Made by a program: the position numbers and the translations under genes
In this document: positions 28,256 to 40,200 of the stretch, in pieces
Layout of the letters: every line of letters begins with the position of its first letter
How positions within the stretch are numbered: the stretch's first letter is position 1
Notes under the pieces: model-generated
Seen by the model: only the letters and a program-made list of their open reading frames with translations
What the model was told of the DNA's origin: nothing
Databases searched by the model: none
NCBI RefSeq assembly: GCF_949987515.2
Contig: NC_082687.1
Location: 120,013,838 to 120,077,837, forward strand
Length of the DNA: 64,000 bases
Direction: 5' to 3'
From: Delphinus delphis
Taxonomy: Eukaryota; Chordata; Mammalia; Artiodactyla; Delphinidae

Positions 28256-31200
28256 CCATAATTTCTTTATCCATTCATCCACTGATAGACAGGTTTTTTC
28301 CGTATCTTGGCTTTTGTAAATAATACTGCAGTGAACATGGCAATGCATGTATCTCTTTGAATTAGTGTTTCCTTCGGATAACTACCCAGAAGTGGAATTG
28401 CTGAATCATATGGCAGTTCTATTTTTAATTTTTTGAGAAACCACCATTATTCTCCATAGTGGATGCACCAATTTACATTCCCACCAACAGTGCACAAGGG
28501 TTCCCTTTTCTCCATATCCTTGCCAACATTTGTTATTTGTGTTCTTTTTGATGAGAGCCATTCTGACAGGTGTGAAGTGATATCTCACTATGGTTTTGAT
28601 TTGCATTTCCCTGATGTTTAGTGACATTGAGCATCTTTTCATGTGTCTGTTGACCTTCTGCATGTCCTCTTTGGAGAAATAGCTATTCAGATCGTCTGCC
28701 CATTTCTTAAATTGGATTGTTTGTTTTTTTGCTATTGAGTTGTGGGAATTCTTTATATATTTTGGGTATTAGACCTGTATCAGATTTATGATTTGCAAAT
28801 ATTTTCTTTTTTTAAATAAATTTATTTATTTATTTACTTATTTTTGGCTGTGTTGGGTCTTCGTTTCTGTGTGAGGGCTTTCTCTAGTTGCGGCGAGCAG
28901 GGGCCACTCTTCATCGCAGTGCACGGGCCTCTCACTGTTGCAGCCTCTCTAGTTGCGGAGCACAGGCTCCAGACGTGCAGGCTCAGTAGTTGTGGCTCAC
29001 AGGCCTAGTTACTCCGCGGCATGTAGGATCTTCCCAGACCAGGGCTCGAACCCGTGTCCCCTGCATTGGCAGGCAGCTTCTCAACCACTGTGCCACCAGG
29101 GAAGCCCTGCAAATATTTTCTTTTCTTCTGCAGGTCACCTTTTCATTTTGTTGATAGTTTCCTTTGCTACAAAGAAGCTTTTTAGTTTGATATAGTCCTA
29201 CTTGTTTATTTTTGCTTTTGTTGCTTTGCCTTTGGTGTTAGATTCAAAAAATAATCACCAAGCCCATGTCAGGGAGTCTACTTCTGATATTTTCTTCTAG
29301 GAGTTTTATGGTTTCAGGTCTTACATTCAAGTCTCTAATTAATTTTGAGTTGATTTTTGTATATGGTATAAGATAGTGATTGAGTTTCATTCTTTTAGTA
29401 TGTGTTACTGAGTTTTCCCAACACTGTTTATTGAAGAGACTCTCCTTTCCTCATTGTATGTTCTTGGATCCTTTGGTGTAAATTAATTGACCATATATAT
29501 GTGTGTTTATTTCTGGGCTCTCTATTCTGTTCCATTGACTTATGTGTCTGTTTTTATGCTAATACCATACTGTTTTGATTATTACAGCTATGTGATAGAG
29601 TTTGAGATAAGGGAGCATGATACCTCCAGCTTTCTTTTGTCTTTTTCAAGATTACTTTGGGTATTTGGGGTTCTTTGTGGTTCTATACGAATTCTAGGAT
29701 TATTTGTTCTATTTCTTTGAAAGATGCCATTGGAACTTTGATAGGGATTGCATTGAGTCTGTAGATTGCTTTGGGTAGTGTGGACATTTTAACAATATTG
29801 ATTCTTCCAAGCCAAGATCCACATGTATTTTTGAGCTCAGAAAAAGCTATCAAAAGCTTTATCCTGAGAATTATTGAATCTCAGTGCCAGAAGTGATCTT
29901 TATTGACCATCTTCTCCAGCTGCATCAGATAAAACAGAAGGGAACTGGGGCCTGGAGAAGTTAAGTGATTATATATATTGTCACAGAGCTTAGACGAAAA
30001 TAAAATTTAAAAATGTGTCAGAAGAGTTTCTAGAGCTATTGTTATACTCACAATTTGAAATGAACTTTTAAGAATTCTTTATGAATTCAACTTAACTCTA
30101 TTCTTAAAAACACTTTTTTATGAACGCAGTTCCCAAAATTTGTGTTGAAACAAGGAACATTAACCCTGTAAGATGGCCTGCACACACACACACTAAAAAG
30201 ACTGTCATGGTAAAATTAAGATAAATAATTTCAAGTGTAAAAAGTGCTGCAAGGAGAGGAATGAGGTACTTTGGTAGCATGTAATAGTCTTAAGATAAAA
30301 ACATGATAAAACTTGATTTTAAAAGATCTCTGTGGTGGTTTTGTAGAGTGTGGACCAGAGATATGTAAAAGTTAAGGCTTGGGAGATCCTGGCAAGAGGT
30401 TGTATTATTTGGACCAGGATGATAGCAGTGAAGCTGGAAGAAACTCAGTGCATTTGTGAGAGATTGGGAGGTAGATTCTATAGAAATTGGTGACTAATGG
30501 GTAGGGCATTACCAAACTTACTTTATTCTGTATTTCTAATAACCATCTGTGAAACCAGTGTTGCATGGAATACCCTATTTTAGGACATATGCTTTAGCTT
30601 TCTGAGTAAGTCTTAGAAATTTTCTCTTTGAAATGTTGCTGCTTTTTAGTTGTGAATATATAATTATTCTTGTAAGATGGATCTATCCTTTTAATATTTA
30701 CATAATTCTCAAAATCTTTATGAAAGATGGCTTTCTTTGCTAGTTCCTTGTTTTATGGTCTTAATGGTCTTTGTTCTTCCATGTTATTTTCTTCTTTTTA
30801 ATACTTCGATCTCATGATTCCTGCCTTGTCACAAAAGATTGGCCTCTTACATTCCCTCTCAGTTATAATACTTGTTTCTTTTTATTCATTGAGGCAGTTA
30901 CCAATCAGAGATCTGCATTTTTTTTTTAGGACTTTGCTGTCTCGCTTTGCAGTTGGGCTCTTATGGATAATGTCACTAAAGAAGCTTAACACAGACTACT
31001 TTTATGGGTACAAGGTTGTGTTAGGAGCTTGTGGATCCCAAAGTCATATTTTCCAAATAGCATGTTTTTACCTTTTGTCACTGGGGGAAAAAGCAGCTAG
31101 CAATTATAATGCTGATTTTTCTTATGCTTCTTACAGTCTTATTATTGTTTTCAGCAGCGACCCCCTGTGGATGAAGTGCTCAGGGAAGGTCACATCAATT

Positions 31201-34200
31201 TGTCAGGTCTCCAGCTGAGAGCACATGCTATGTTCTCAGCAGAAGGTCTTACTTTGGGAAGTGATTCCTTAGAATACGCATGGCTAATTGATGTGCAGGC
31301 TGGAAGCCTTACAGCTAAGGTCACAGCACCACAGGTATGTTCTCAGTTCTCAGAGTGCTATCTCCTGACTTTTTTTTTTTTCCTTTACTCACCCACCTCC
31401 CCAAAAATAGGTTATATGCCCATTTGAATGTTCATTTTATTTCCACTTGCCATTCAGAATTTTCTTAGTATTATATGAGTCAGAGACAAGTTTCACTTTT
31501 CTGGGCCACCTAAAATTGACGGCTGTGATGTTTTATAGTTCTGTGTAATACTTTCAAGAATTCAAGACTTTCTTTGAGAAAAACTCAGGATGAGAAATTT
31601 CTGGAAATCAAATTATATATTATTAAAATTACATTACTTGGCTCTCCACTGTTGGAACAATCTTGTTTTCCCAGTACACAGAATAATTTTCTAAGAACTT
31701 TACCTTGTATATTTCTTAAGTAGGATTTGAAAACAGCATTTATACTATTAAGGTAGCATCATTCTTTACTTGTGATGTCCCAAAACAAGACAAAATCTTT
31801 TGAACCTCCACTTAGTGATATGGATACTGGTTTAGAAAAATAAAAATGAATTTATTGGTGAGAAAATCTGGTCTGGAGTGCTAGTTGTGATCCTTTTGGA
31901 TAAATTCTCCTTCCCCCTCACTGTCACACTTAGTCTTGAGGGGTCTCAGATGCCTAAAGGGTTATAGTCAGCCCTCCCTATCCACAGGTTCTGCATCCAC
32001 AGGTTCAACCAACTGTGGATTCAACCAACTGCAGATGTGAAGCCTAAGGATACAGAGGGCTGACTGTATTTAGTTCTAGAAATGGACCATTGAAATTTAG
32101 TCCAATGTCTGTATTACTGTAATATTTCACCTGTTGAGCCATTTACAGGCATACCTCATTTTATTGTGCTTCACAGATTTTGCTTTCTTTCTTTTTTTGT
32201 TTTTACAAATTGAAGGTTTGTGGCAATGCTGCATCAAGCAGGTCTATCAGCACCATTTTTCTGACAGCATTTGCTCAATTTATGTGTCTGTGTCACATTT
32301 TGGTAATTATTGCAATATTTTAAACTTTTTCATTATTATTACATCTGTTATGGTAATCTGTGATTAGTGATCTTTGATGTTAGTTACTATTGCAAAAAGA
32401 TTATAAATCATTGAAGGCTCAGGTTAGCATTTTTTAGCAATAAAGTATCTTTTAATTAAGGTATGTATGTTGTTTTTTTAGGCATAATGTTATTGTGCAC
32501 TTGATAGACTACTAGTTACTTGTAAATATAACTTCTACATGCACTGGGAAACCAAGTATTTGTGACTTGCTTTATTGTTATAGTCACTATATTGCAAATT
32601 TATTGCTGTGGTCTGGAACCAAACCCACAGTATCTCTGAGGTATGCCTGTATTTATAATGTGCGTTTCATAATTGGTGTTTCAAAAGATTGGAATGTGGT
32701 AGAAAGGTACATACTCAGTTTTTAATAAAGAATTACAGAATGAGTGTGAAATACGTGTAATTTAGAGGTAAGTAGTGGCAACAAGCAGGTGAATAAAGAC
32801 TAGATACCTTGTGTATCTGAAGGAAATTGTTGGAGGGCAGCAAAAATTAAGATTCTAGAAATAGTAGGAAAATGAATGGAATTGAAAAGGGATATTTTAT
32901 ATAAAAATGAATGGAAAGAAATATATAATGGTGAAAACAAATATTCATTGCTCAGTAGCCTCATAACTGTCTTTTTATCTGCCATTTTCTGTCTCTAAAT
33001 ATACAAGTAAAAACTGAAGCATATAACAAAACAGTTTGTTCCCAGCAAGCATGCAGTGAAGCTGTGCTGACCCTCCAAGATTGGACACAATTCCTTTAAT
33101 CTAAAGATTGCTAGACTCTCATATATGTTGCCCTTATTAGAAGATGAAACATTTCTTTCTTCTGCACTAGAATCATGGCATCACTGTTTCCTGCAAGGTT
33201 CATGAATCCATACGTGCTTTTAGTGTTTATTCCATTCTTTGTATGTTTTAAAAGTGAAATTCATGTTTTCTGAGAGTTCAAGATATGTACTTTTTTTGGG
33301 GGGGGGATAATACCGTGTATACCCGTGTCTCAGTGTTTATTGTAAACTAACCAATTATAAAATTAAGGTTTTTTCTTAAACTCAATATTTGATGAAAAAT
33401 TGATATATACTTACTTAAACTTCTATTCATAAAAGTTCTTCAATCTTCAGAATACCTGATTTTCTAAAATTGTAGCTTAATAGATATAAATTTCACTTCA
33501 AAGCTTGGTTTATTATTAGGTAGAGAATTTTCGGTGCTTTTCTGTGCAGAGGATTCCGATTAATCATATAAGACGAAAGATATAACCTTGAAAAAAAATA
33601 CTTGCTTTAGAGGTTGCTGAAGTTGAATTTTTCAGTTGAAATGAGTTTTCATTTTGGCAATGCATTTTGTCATTCACAAATGAAAAGTAACACAAGCTTA
33701 TAAATGATGTCAAGGTAGAAAAATGATATTGGTTAACAAGTAGATTATGTAGCAGGTATAAGGCACTCTTTGGATTCTTTCAAGCTGTATTAATATTCTT
33801 GATAAGATTTTAAACTCTGAACAATTGTTTAGAATGCTAACAGTGTTGTCAACCTGACATGGCTTATTTGCAGCTGGCTTGTCTCTTGGAGTGGGGACAG
33901 ACATTTGTTTTTCATGTCGTATGTCGGGAGTATGAACTGGAAAGACCAAAATCAGTAATAGTATGTCAGCATGGAATTGATCGTCGGTTCTGTGAATCCA
34001 AGGTATGTTAACAGATATGTTAGCAGTATTATAAACATTTATGGCTTTTTTCGAAGTGAAAGAGATATCAGCTTTAAATCAACTGTACATAGCATCAAGT
34101 AAACACCAAAGTTCAGTTTTTTCAATTACTAAAATTATTTTGAACATTTATAGCCACTTGTTATTTAGTTGTAAATAGTTAAAATATGAGGTAATTATTA

Positions 34201-37200
34201 AAACATACATTCACAAATAAATGGAGATATTATAAAATTATGTCTTATCTCTTACTGCATTATTATACTAACTCTTTGGGATATGGATGTGTGTTTATGT
34301 AGAAGGTTTAGAAATTGGAGGAAGAAGGTTAAATTCCTTACATGGCATTGTTTGCAGACCCTTCTGGAACATACATATTCTCCTTTAACATGATTAGCAA
34401 TGTTGGGCATTTGCCAAGTTTCCTGACTCCAGATCTTACACTCTTTCTACCGCATTGCACTACCATGACTAAGGGTCATTACAGTACCTTCAAGAGGGTT
34501 GTAAAAAGTAGATAGTAATTCCTAAAATCATGTACAGGGGCAGAGAGATGCAGAGTGTTATTTTGTAGTAAGCACTGTTCCTTATGCATTTAGGGTGGGG
34601 AACATTTTTTAAGTATGCTCCTTTGAGAAAACCTGGAAAACATTGTAGTTTCAAAAAAAAAAGTAACTTACCCTAATTCTACAACATAGAGATAGCCATT
34701 GCTAACAGTTTAGTTTTTCTTTCTAGTTTCTTTTCTATGTGTCTTTCCTTTCTTTTTTCTTTTGTTATACAAACTGTATGTTTGCTATTATATTACTGTG
34801 AGTTGGAAGTAATTCATTCTGCTTTTAATTTTATGTCCAAGAAAATCTGTAACCTGTGCTAATTTACCATCAATAAAGGAAACAGCTGTAATTGGTGATA
34901 AAATTATTTATTTTCTTGTTATAAATGCAATGCCAGGCTCCAGGGAATTGGTTCCTTAGTCATTAGTTTCTTACCAATAATTTGTACATACTTGTAGGTA
35001 TCTCCTCCCTCTTTTTTTTTTTCCTACTAATACTCAGAGCTTTTAAGTTGTATTATAATTTTAAAAAATCAACTTCATTGAGGCATAATTTACATACAAT
35101 AAATTCACCCTTTTTAAGTTTGAGTTTTGAGAAAAGTTATATATACTGGTGTAACCCTTACCACCAATGAAGATCTAGAACATTTCTATCACCTTAGGAA
35201 ATTCCTTTGTGACCCTTCGCAGTCAGACACTATTCCACACATCCACTGATATTCTTTCTGTCATTTTAGGTCAGATTTTTTTTTAAGGTCTATTTCGTGT
35301 GGAGGAAATATATTAGTATAGAACACCGACTATCATACAAGACACCTGCCTTCTAGTCCTGGCTCTGCCACTGATGAGCAGAGTACAAGCTGTTGGGCTG
35401 GTAATTTATTCAGGGCTGCCATTTCCCAAAGAAGTTCATTGAAGTTGGGGATATGTATGTTATCTTCTAACCTAATCATGACCAAATCTATGTTTTAGGA
35501 GTAAAACAAAAATAAATTTGTGTGGACTTTCTTAGATATCATCATAACATTTACAGTTCATATATTTGTGGATGTGTGTAAAAATGTGCATGTGAATGGA
35601 ATATGAAATACTCTTAAGAAAAACTTACAACTTTAAACTCCTATACAGTCCTTATAAACCTGTGAAGTTGTTTATCAGTTTCCTTTGGCTGTTCTTTTTG
35701 AGTTTCAATAACAAGTTTTATATGTATTCTGTCATGACGTATAGTATTGCCACATGCCACTTTTGAATGAAAGTGACACATCATTGCTTATTAGTTTTCT
35801 AATTGGCAAGACTTTAATTGCTGATTATTTTGTTTATCATTATAAATATATCTAATTATAAATATACAATTTATCATTATAAAAAAGTTAAATTTAATTG
35901 ATATTTTAAAATACACATGTGACAAGACTTGTGTTTATTTAAATAAGCAGATTTATGTATCAAAATAATGAATTGATGGTGAAGAATTAAATGTTCAATC
36001 CATTTCATTTTAGTTGAGTTGTATTCCTGGGCCTTGTCCAACTTCAGATGATTTGAAATATACTATGACTCGTTTAGCAGTAGATGGAGCTGATATTTAT
36101 ATTGTGGAGCATGGCTGTGCTACAAATATAAAGGTACACATTTGTCTATTTCTTGGCCAGTGTAATTCTTTTTCCTTTTTGCCAAACCAAACCTCCATTT
36201 CTTGAAATAAAACACATACTTATAGTTTGCCATCTCGCAGAACAGTACAGAATTCTAGGAGATAGCTTTCTATTTTATACCATCTGTGTTCTCTTCCAGT
36301 CTTAATTTTTAAAGGCACACTTTCACTACTTTTTTACTCTAATTGAATTATTATAACCTTGCTTTATGGCAGGGATATAAACTGGTAGCGTGCTTATATG
36401 GCAGGAACATAAATTAGTAATGTTTTTAAAAGATTTAATTTTGAATTCCTTTAGGTTTTATTCATTTATATTTCCTGTCTGGCTCCTGGAAACATTTGTT
36501 TGCCACTGCTGCTTACTGGTTACTGTTTAAAATCAAGCCTTGTTAAGATTCTGTGATTTCATTACTTACTACTCTTCTAACTTTTCTTTCCTCCATCTCT
36601 CATTTTCCTTTGGAATTAAGTTCTTTTCCTTTTATCCTCTTTTTTAAATTGAATGTTTATTTTTATTCTGTTGCATTTATCTTTTCTATTTCCCCTTTCT
36701 CTTTTTTCCTTTCCCTTTCTTTTCTTCCTCTATATTTCATGCAATTTGAAATAATTACTTATTCTATAGTTTACTGCAAGTTGCTTAAAAGTACAAAACT
36801 ACAGTTTTGTTTCATTTTCTTCATTCAACTTTAGATGGGTGCAATTCGGGTTGCAAACTGTAATCTCCACAATCAGTCGGTTGGGGAAGGAATAAGTGCT
36901 GCAATTCAGGATTTTCAAGTGAGACAGTACATTGAACAATTGAATAATTCCAGAGTTGGGCTTCAGCCTGCAGTACTACGGAGGGCCTACTGGCTTGAAG
37001 CTGGGTCAGCCAACTTAGGACTTATTACTGTTGATATTGCATTAGCTGCTGATCATCATTCTAAACATGAGGCGCAAAGACATTTCTTAGAAACTCATGA
37101 TACCAGAACTAAGAGGTAAGTGAAATTTAGGAATGGTAATAGTCTCAAGTTCAGATGAAAATTACTAGATAATTATAGAGGAAATTCTACCGTTAAGAAT

Positions 37201-40200
37201 GGAATAAGAATGTCTAAAATAAAGACTGAATGTGATTGTGCTGGGTATACCTCAAAGAATAAATAAAGATTTTATATTTAAGTAATCACATTGTATACAT
37301 CATCTGATGATGGTGTGGTTGCTGGAAAAAAACATTATTTTTTGATATGTTTCTAAGCCCATGCTGTGTATGTCAACAGTGAAACAAATATAAATTACTG
37401 GCCCCAAAATAACATTTTGTAAAGCACTACACTCCCATCTCTCTCACCACAGCCCTGCACTTCCAATATGTCATTCCTAGAAAACACCATTACTAATCAC
37501 CATTTATTCTACAAAACTTCTTTTGTAGGCCTTCACAACTGCAGGGAAGAGTACCTAAACCTTAAGAAATGCTTATATCTGCTTTTTAAAAAGTTGCCAA
37601 AGCTTCTTACTGAATTACATCTGTTTAAAATGATAGTATGACTTTTTCCATCCCCATCTCTTCCCTTCTAAAGTTTATAAAGCTTATTTTAAAAATAGAG
37701 AAAACTATTAAGAAATAAAGGAAAATAATTATAGCCCTATTACACTGAATTTGTTACATTTCTTTCCAGTATTTTTAGTGTATTTTTCTTATACTTGAAA
37801 TCATCCTGTATTTACATTTAAAAATCCTGCATGTATGTAATGTTGCCCTTAAAAAAACCAAAAGAGCCCGTTTTTTGGTTTGTTTTTACCAGCAAAATGA
37901 GTTTTTTTGGGAATAGCAAAGAATTGCAGTTCAAGACAAGCAAACTGTGGCAAACCGTAGGCAAGTCTGGAGAACAGAGGAGAGGAGAGAACAGAGGAGA
38001 GAAGGGAGGAGACTGGGGAGGCTGTGGGTTCTTCGTTGGCTGCAGCCCTTGGGCAGCTTGTTTTTGCTGGGTCAGGAGGCTGGCGTCTGCAAGCTGTGGA
38101 CTGATAAAGCTCCTTTTAAACAAATGATAATGCACCCATCAAAAAGGTATATTGTGCTTTACTTAGCCATTGCCCTTACATTAAATACGTAGATTGTTTC
38201 TAAATCTTTCATTATACATCAAAGCTTTTCCCAGGATTTCTGGGTATTTCCTTTAAATACCTTCCTTAAAAGGTTGTATGACTGTGTTAAAAACTGAGCT
38301 TTTTATATGCATTCCCAAACTACTTCCTAGAAAGATTATTTCATTTTATATTCCCAGTGGCTTTTTAGGAGAGTCTCTGTCTTACTGCACCTTTGCTACC
38401 CTTTGAGTGTTTTATAATAACCGAAGGTTGGTATCTCTTTGCTTTATTTTGCATTTATTTTGAGTTTAATACTTTTTTTCAAATATTTATTGGCTATTTT
38501 TATTTCCTCATTTGTGAATTGCCTGCTAGTATTCTACATACATTCATTTATTGGGATCTTGGTATATTTCTTACCAATTTTTAAGAGCTCTTTATAGATT
38601 ATCGCCCTTTTCTGATCCCTGGTGCTAATATTTTACAGTTTGTTGCTTTTATTTTTTTATTCTTATGTTAAACAGATTTTAATTCTTATGTAGTCAAATA
38701 TGTTAACCTTTCCCTTTTGTAATTTCTTGTACTAATTTGAGAACACTCTTTTTGCTAGTAATCGCGTGACCCCTGTACTTTCTTATTTTTTTCTGTTCCT
38801 AACCATCTTGATTTTTTTATGGTGTATGTGCATTAATACACACCATCTGGACTTTTTATGGTGTGTGTGTATTAATACAGTCAAGAATGTAAATAGATCT
38901 TTCTGCAAATATCTATTCAGATATAGAGGAAAAACTCTAAACCATCTGGATTTTTAATGGCGTGTGTGCGTTAATACAGCCAAGGATGTAAATAGATTTT
39001 TCTGCAAATATCTATTCAGATATAGAGGAAAAACTCTAAACCATCTGGATTTTTAATGGCGTGTGTGCATTAATACAGCCAAGGATGTAAATAGATTTTT
39101 CTGCAAATATCTATTCAAATATAGAGGAAAAATTAATACCTAACACATACTCATTTCACAAAATGTTTAAATATTTTCATCTATTAACTTTTCCCAAAGA
39201 ACTGTTTTTCTAGTTAAAAGAAATCCCTTTGAGGTTTTTATTGGGATTACATTAATCTTTTAGGTTTATTTAAGATGTTGATATCTTGTAAATCTAAGTA
39301 CGAAAACTCATGTGTGGAGAATATTGTTTAAAGAAACTTTGGTTTCTTTGTTAATTATTGCTCAGGAAGCCAGTAAGTATGAACCCAGTGCCTGTTCTGA
39401 TAGGTCAGGTGGTAGTACAAAGTATTAGTGAAGCTAAGGAGGTGGCTTCATGTGATTTAGGGCCTCATTTAGGTTAGTTTCAGTGCTGTGGTTTGTTCAG
39501 AATTGTGAAGAGTTTGAGATTTTATCCTACTTACAAGCTGACAAATTATCCTGCCACAGTTTCCTGAGTGCTGCCAGAAGATATAAGAAACCTGGTAAGA
39601 GACAGAAGACTTTATTACTCACAGCAAAAGCGCTAGCCAGAGTCAAAAATGTTTGCATTGGTTCCCTGTGCCCTCCAAGTAGGATTGCCAGATAAAATAC
39701 AGAATGCACAGTTACAATTGTTTCAGATAAACAACAAATAACTTTTTAGTATAAGTACACCCCACATATTGCATAGGACAAACTTATTTTTATTTGTATT
39801 TGCTAAACCTGGTACCCCTATCCCTGAGTCCCATGGGAGTGTCAGAAAAGACCCATGATGGATGTTTACACATAGTGGGATACATTACAGAAGAGGCACA
39901 CTGAGCTTAGGGATTCTACCTAAGAATAAAAATTCTACTTTTATAATAAGTGGAAGCAAGCCTGCTCTTTTCCAGGGTGAGACATTACCTCATCCCTTAA
40001 GGTTGCTTACTATCAGCACAATCCTGAGAAATGGCCTGGTCAGAGCCTTGCATTCTTGGCATATCCAGCAAGAACAGGTAGGGCTGTTTAGGGCCCGTGG
40101 TGTATTGCTTCTCCCTACATGGTAGCTCATTGATCTTCTGCTTTGGCTGCCTTAGTGCATATTTGACTCCCAGGAGTTTTGGGGAGTAGGTGTATTCATT

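Larger units (their letters stand above)
27408..29812 (-). mobile_element. 5'-truncated older L1, interrupted by a SINE
   Basis: L1 3'UTR-like (about 27940-28180) and ORF2-like antisense sequence (28406-28663 decodes as [20 protein letters not shown]), continuing after the SINE to 29812. Perfect 14-nt copies of caagatccacatgt flank it at 27394-27407 and 29813-29826, a likely target-site duplication. The left 500 bases are not clearly L1. A TA-rich microsatellite (about 28186-28252) lies inside. Confidence 0.75.
24937..31154 (+). other. Intron 9 of window
   Basis: 6.2 kb. It holds an old L1 piece (about 25800-26130), an MLT1-type LTR (26874-27328) and a composite L1 with nested SINE (27408-29812). 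29830-31150 is unassigned AT-rich sequence. Confidence 0.75.
31335..33873 (+). other. Intron 10 of window
   Basis: 2.5 kb. It holds two pogo/Tigger-type relics (31965-32066 and 32146-32649) and a short G run at 33299-33307. The rest is AT-rich with no gene. Confidence 0.75.

Noticed and set aside
37818..38135. Antisense 105-codon ORF with Pro-rich part and a purine-rich + strand
   Set aside because: Low-complexity sequence in an intron; no splice or start context and no domain.
38802..39135. Tandem repeat as a CRISPR array
   Set aside because: Units are 99 bp, directly adjacent with no unique spacers, in a mammalian intron.
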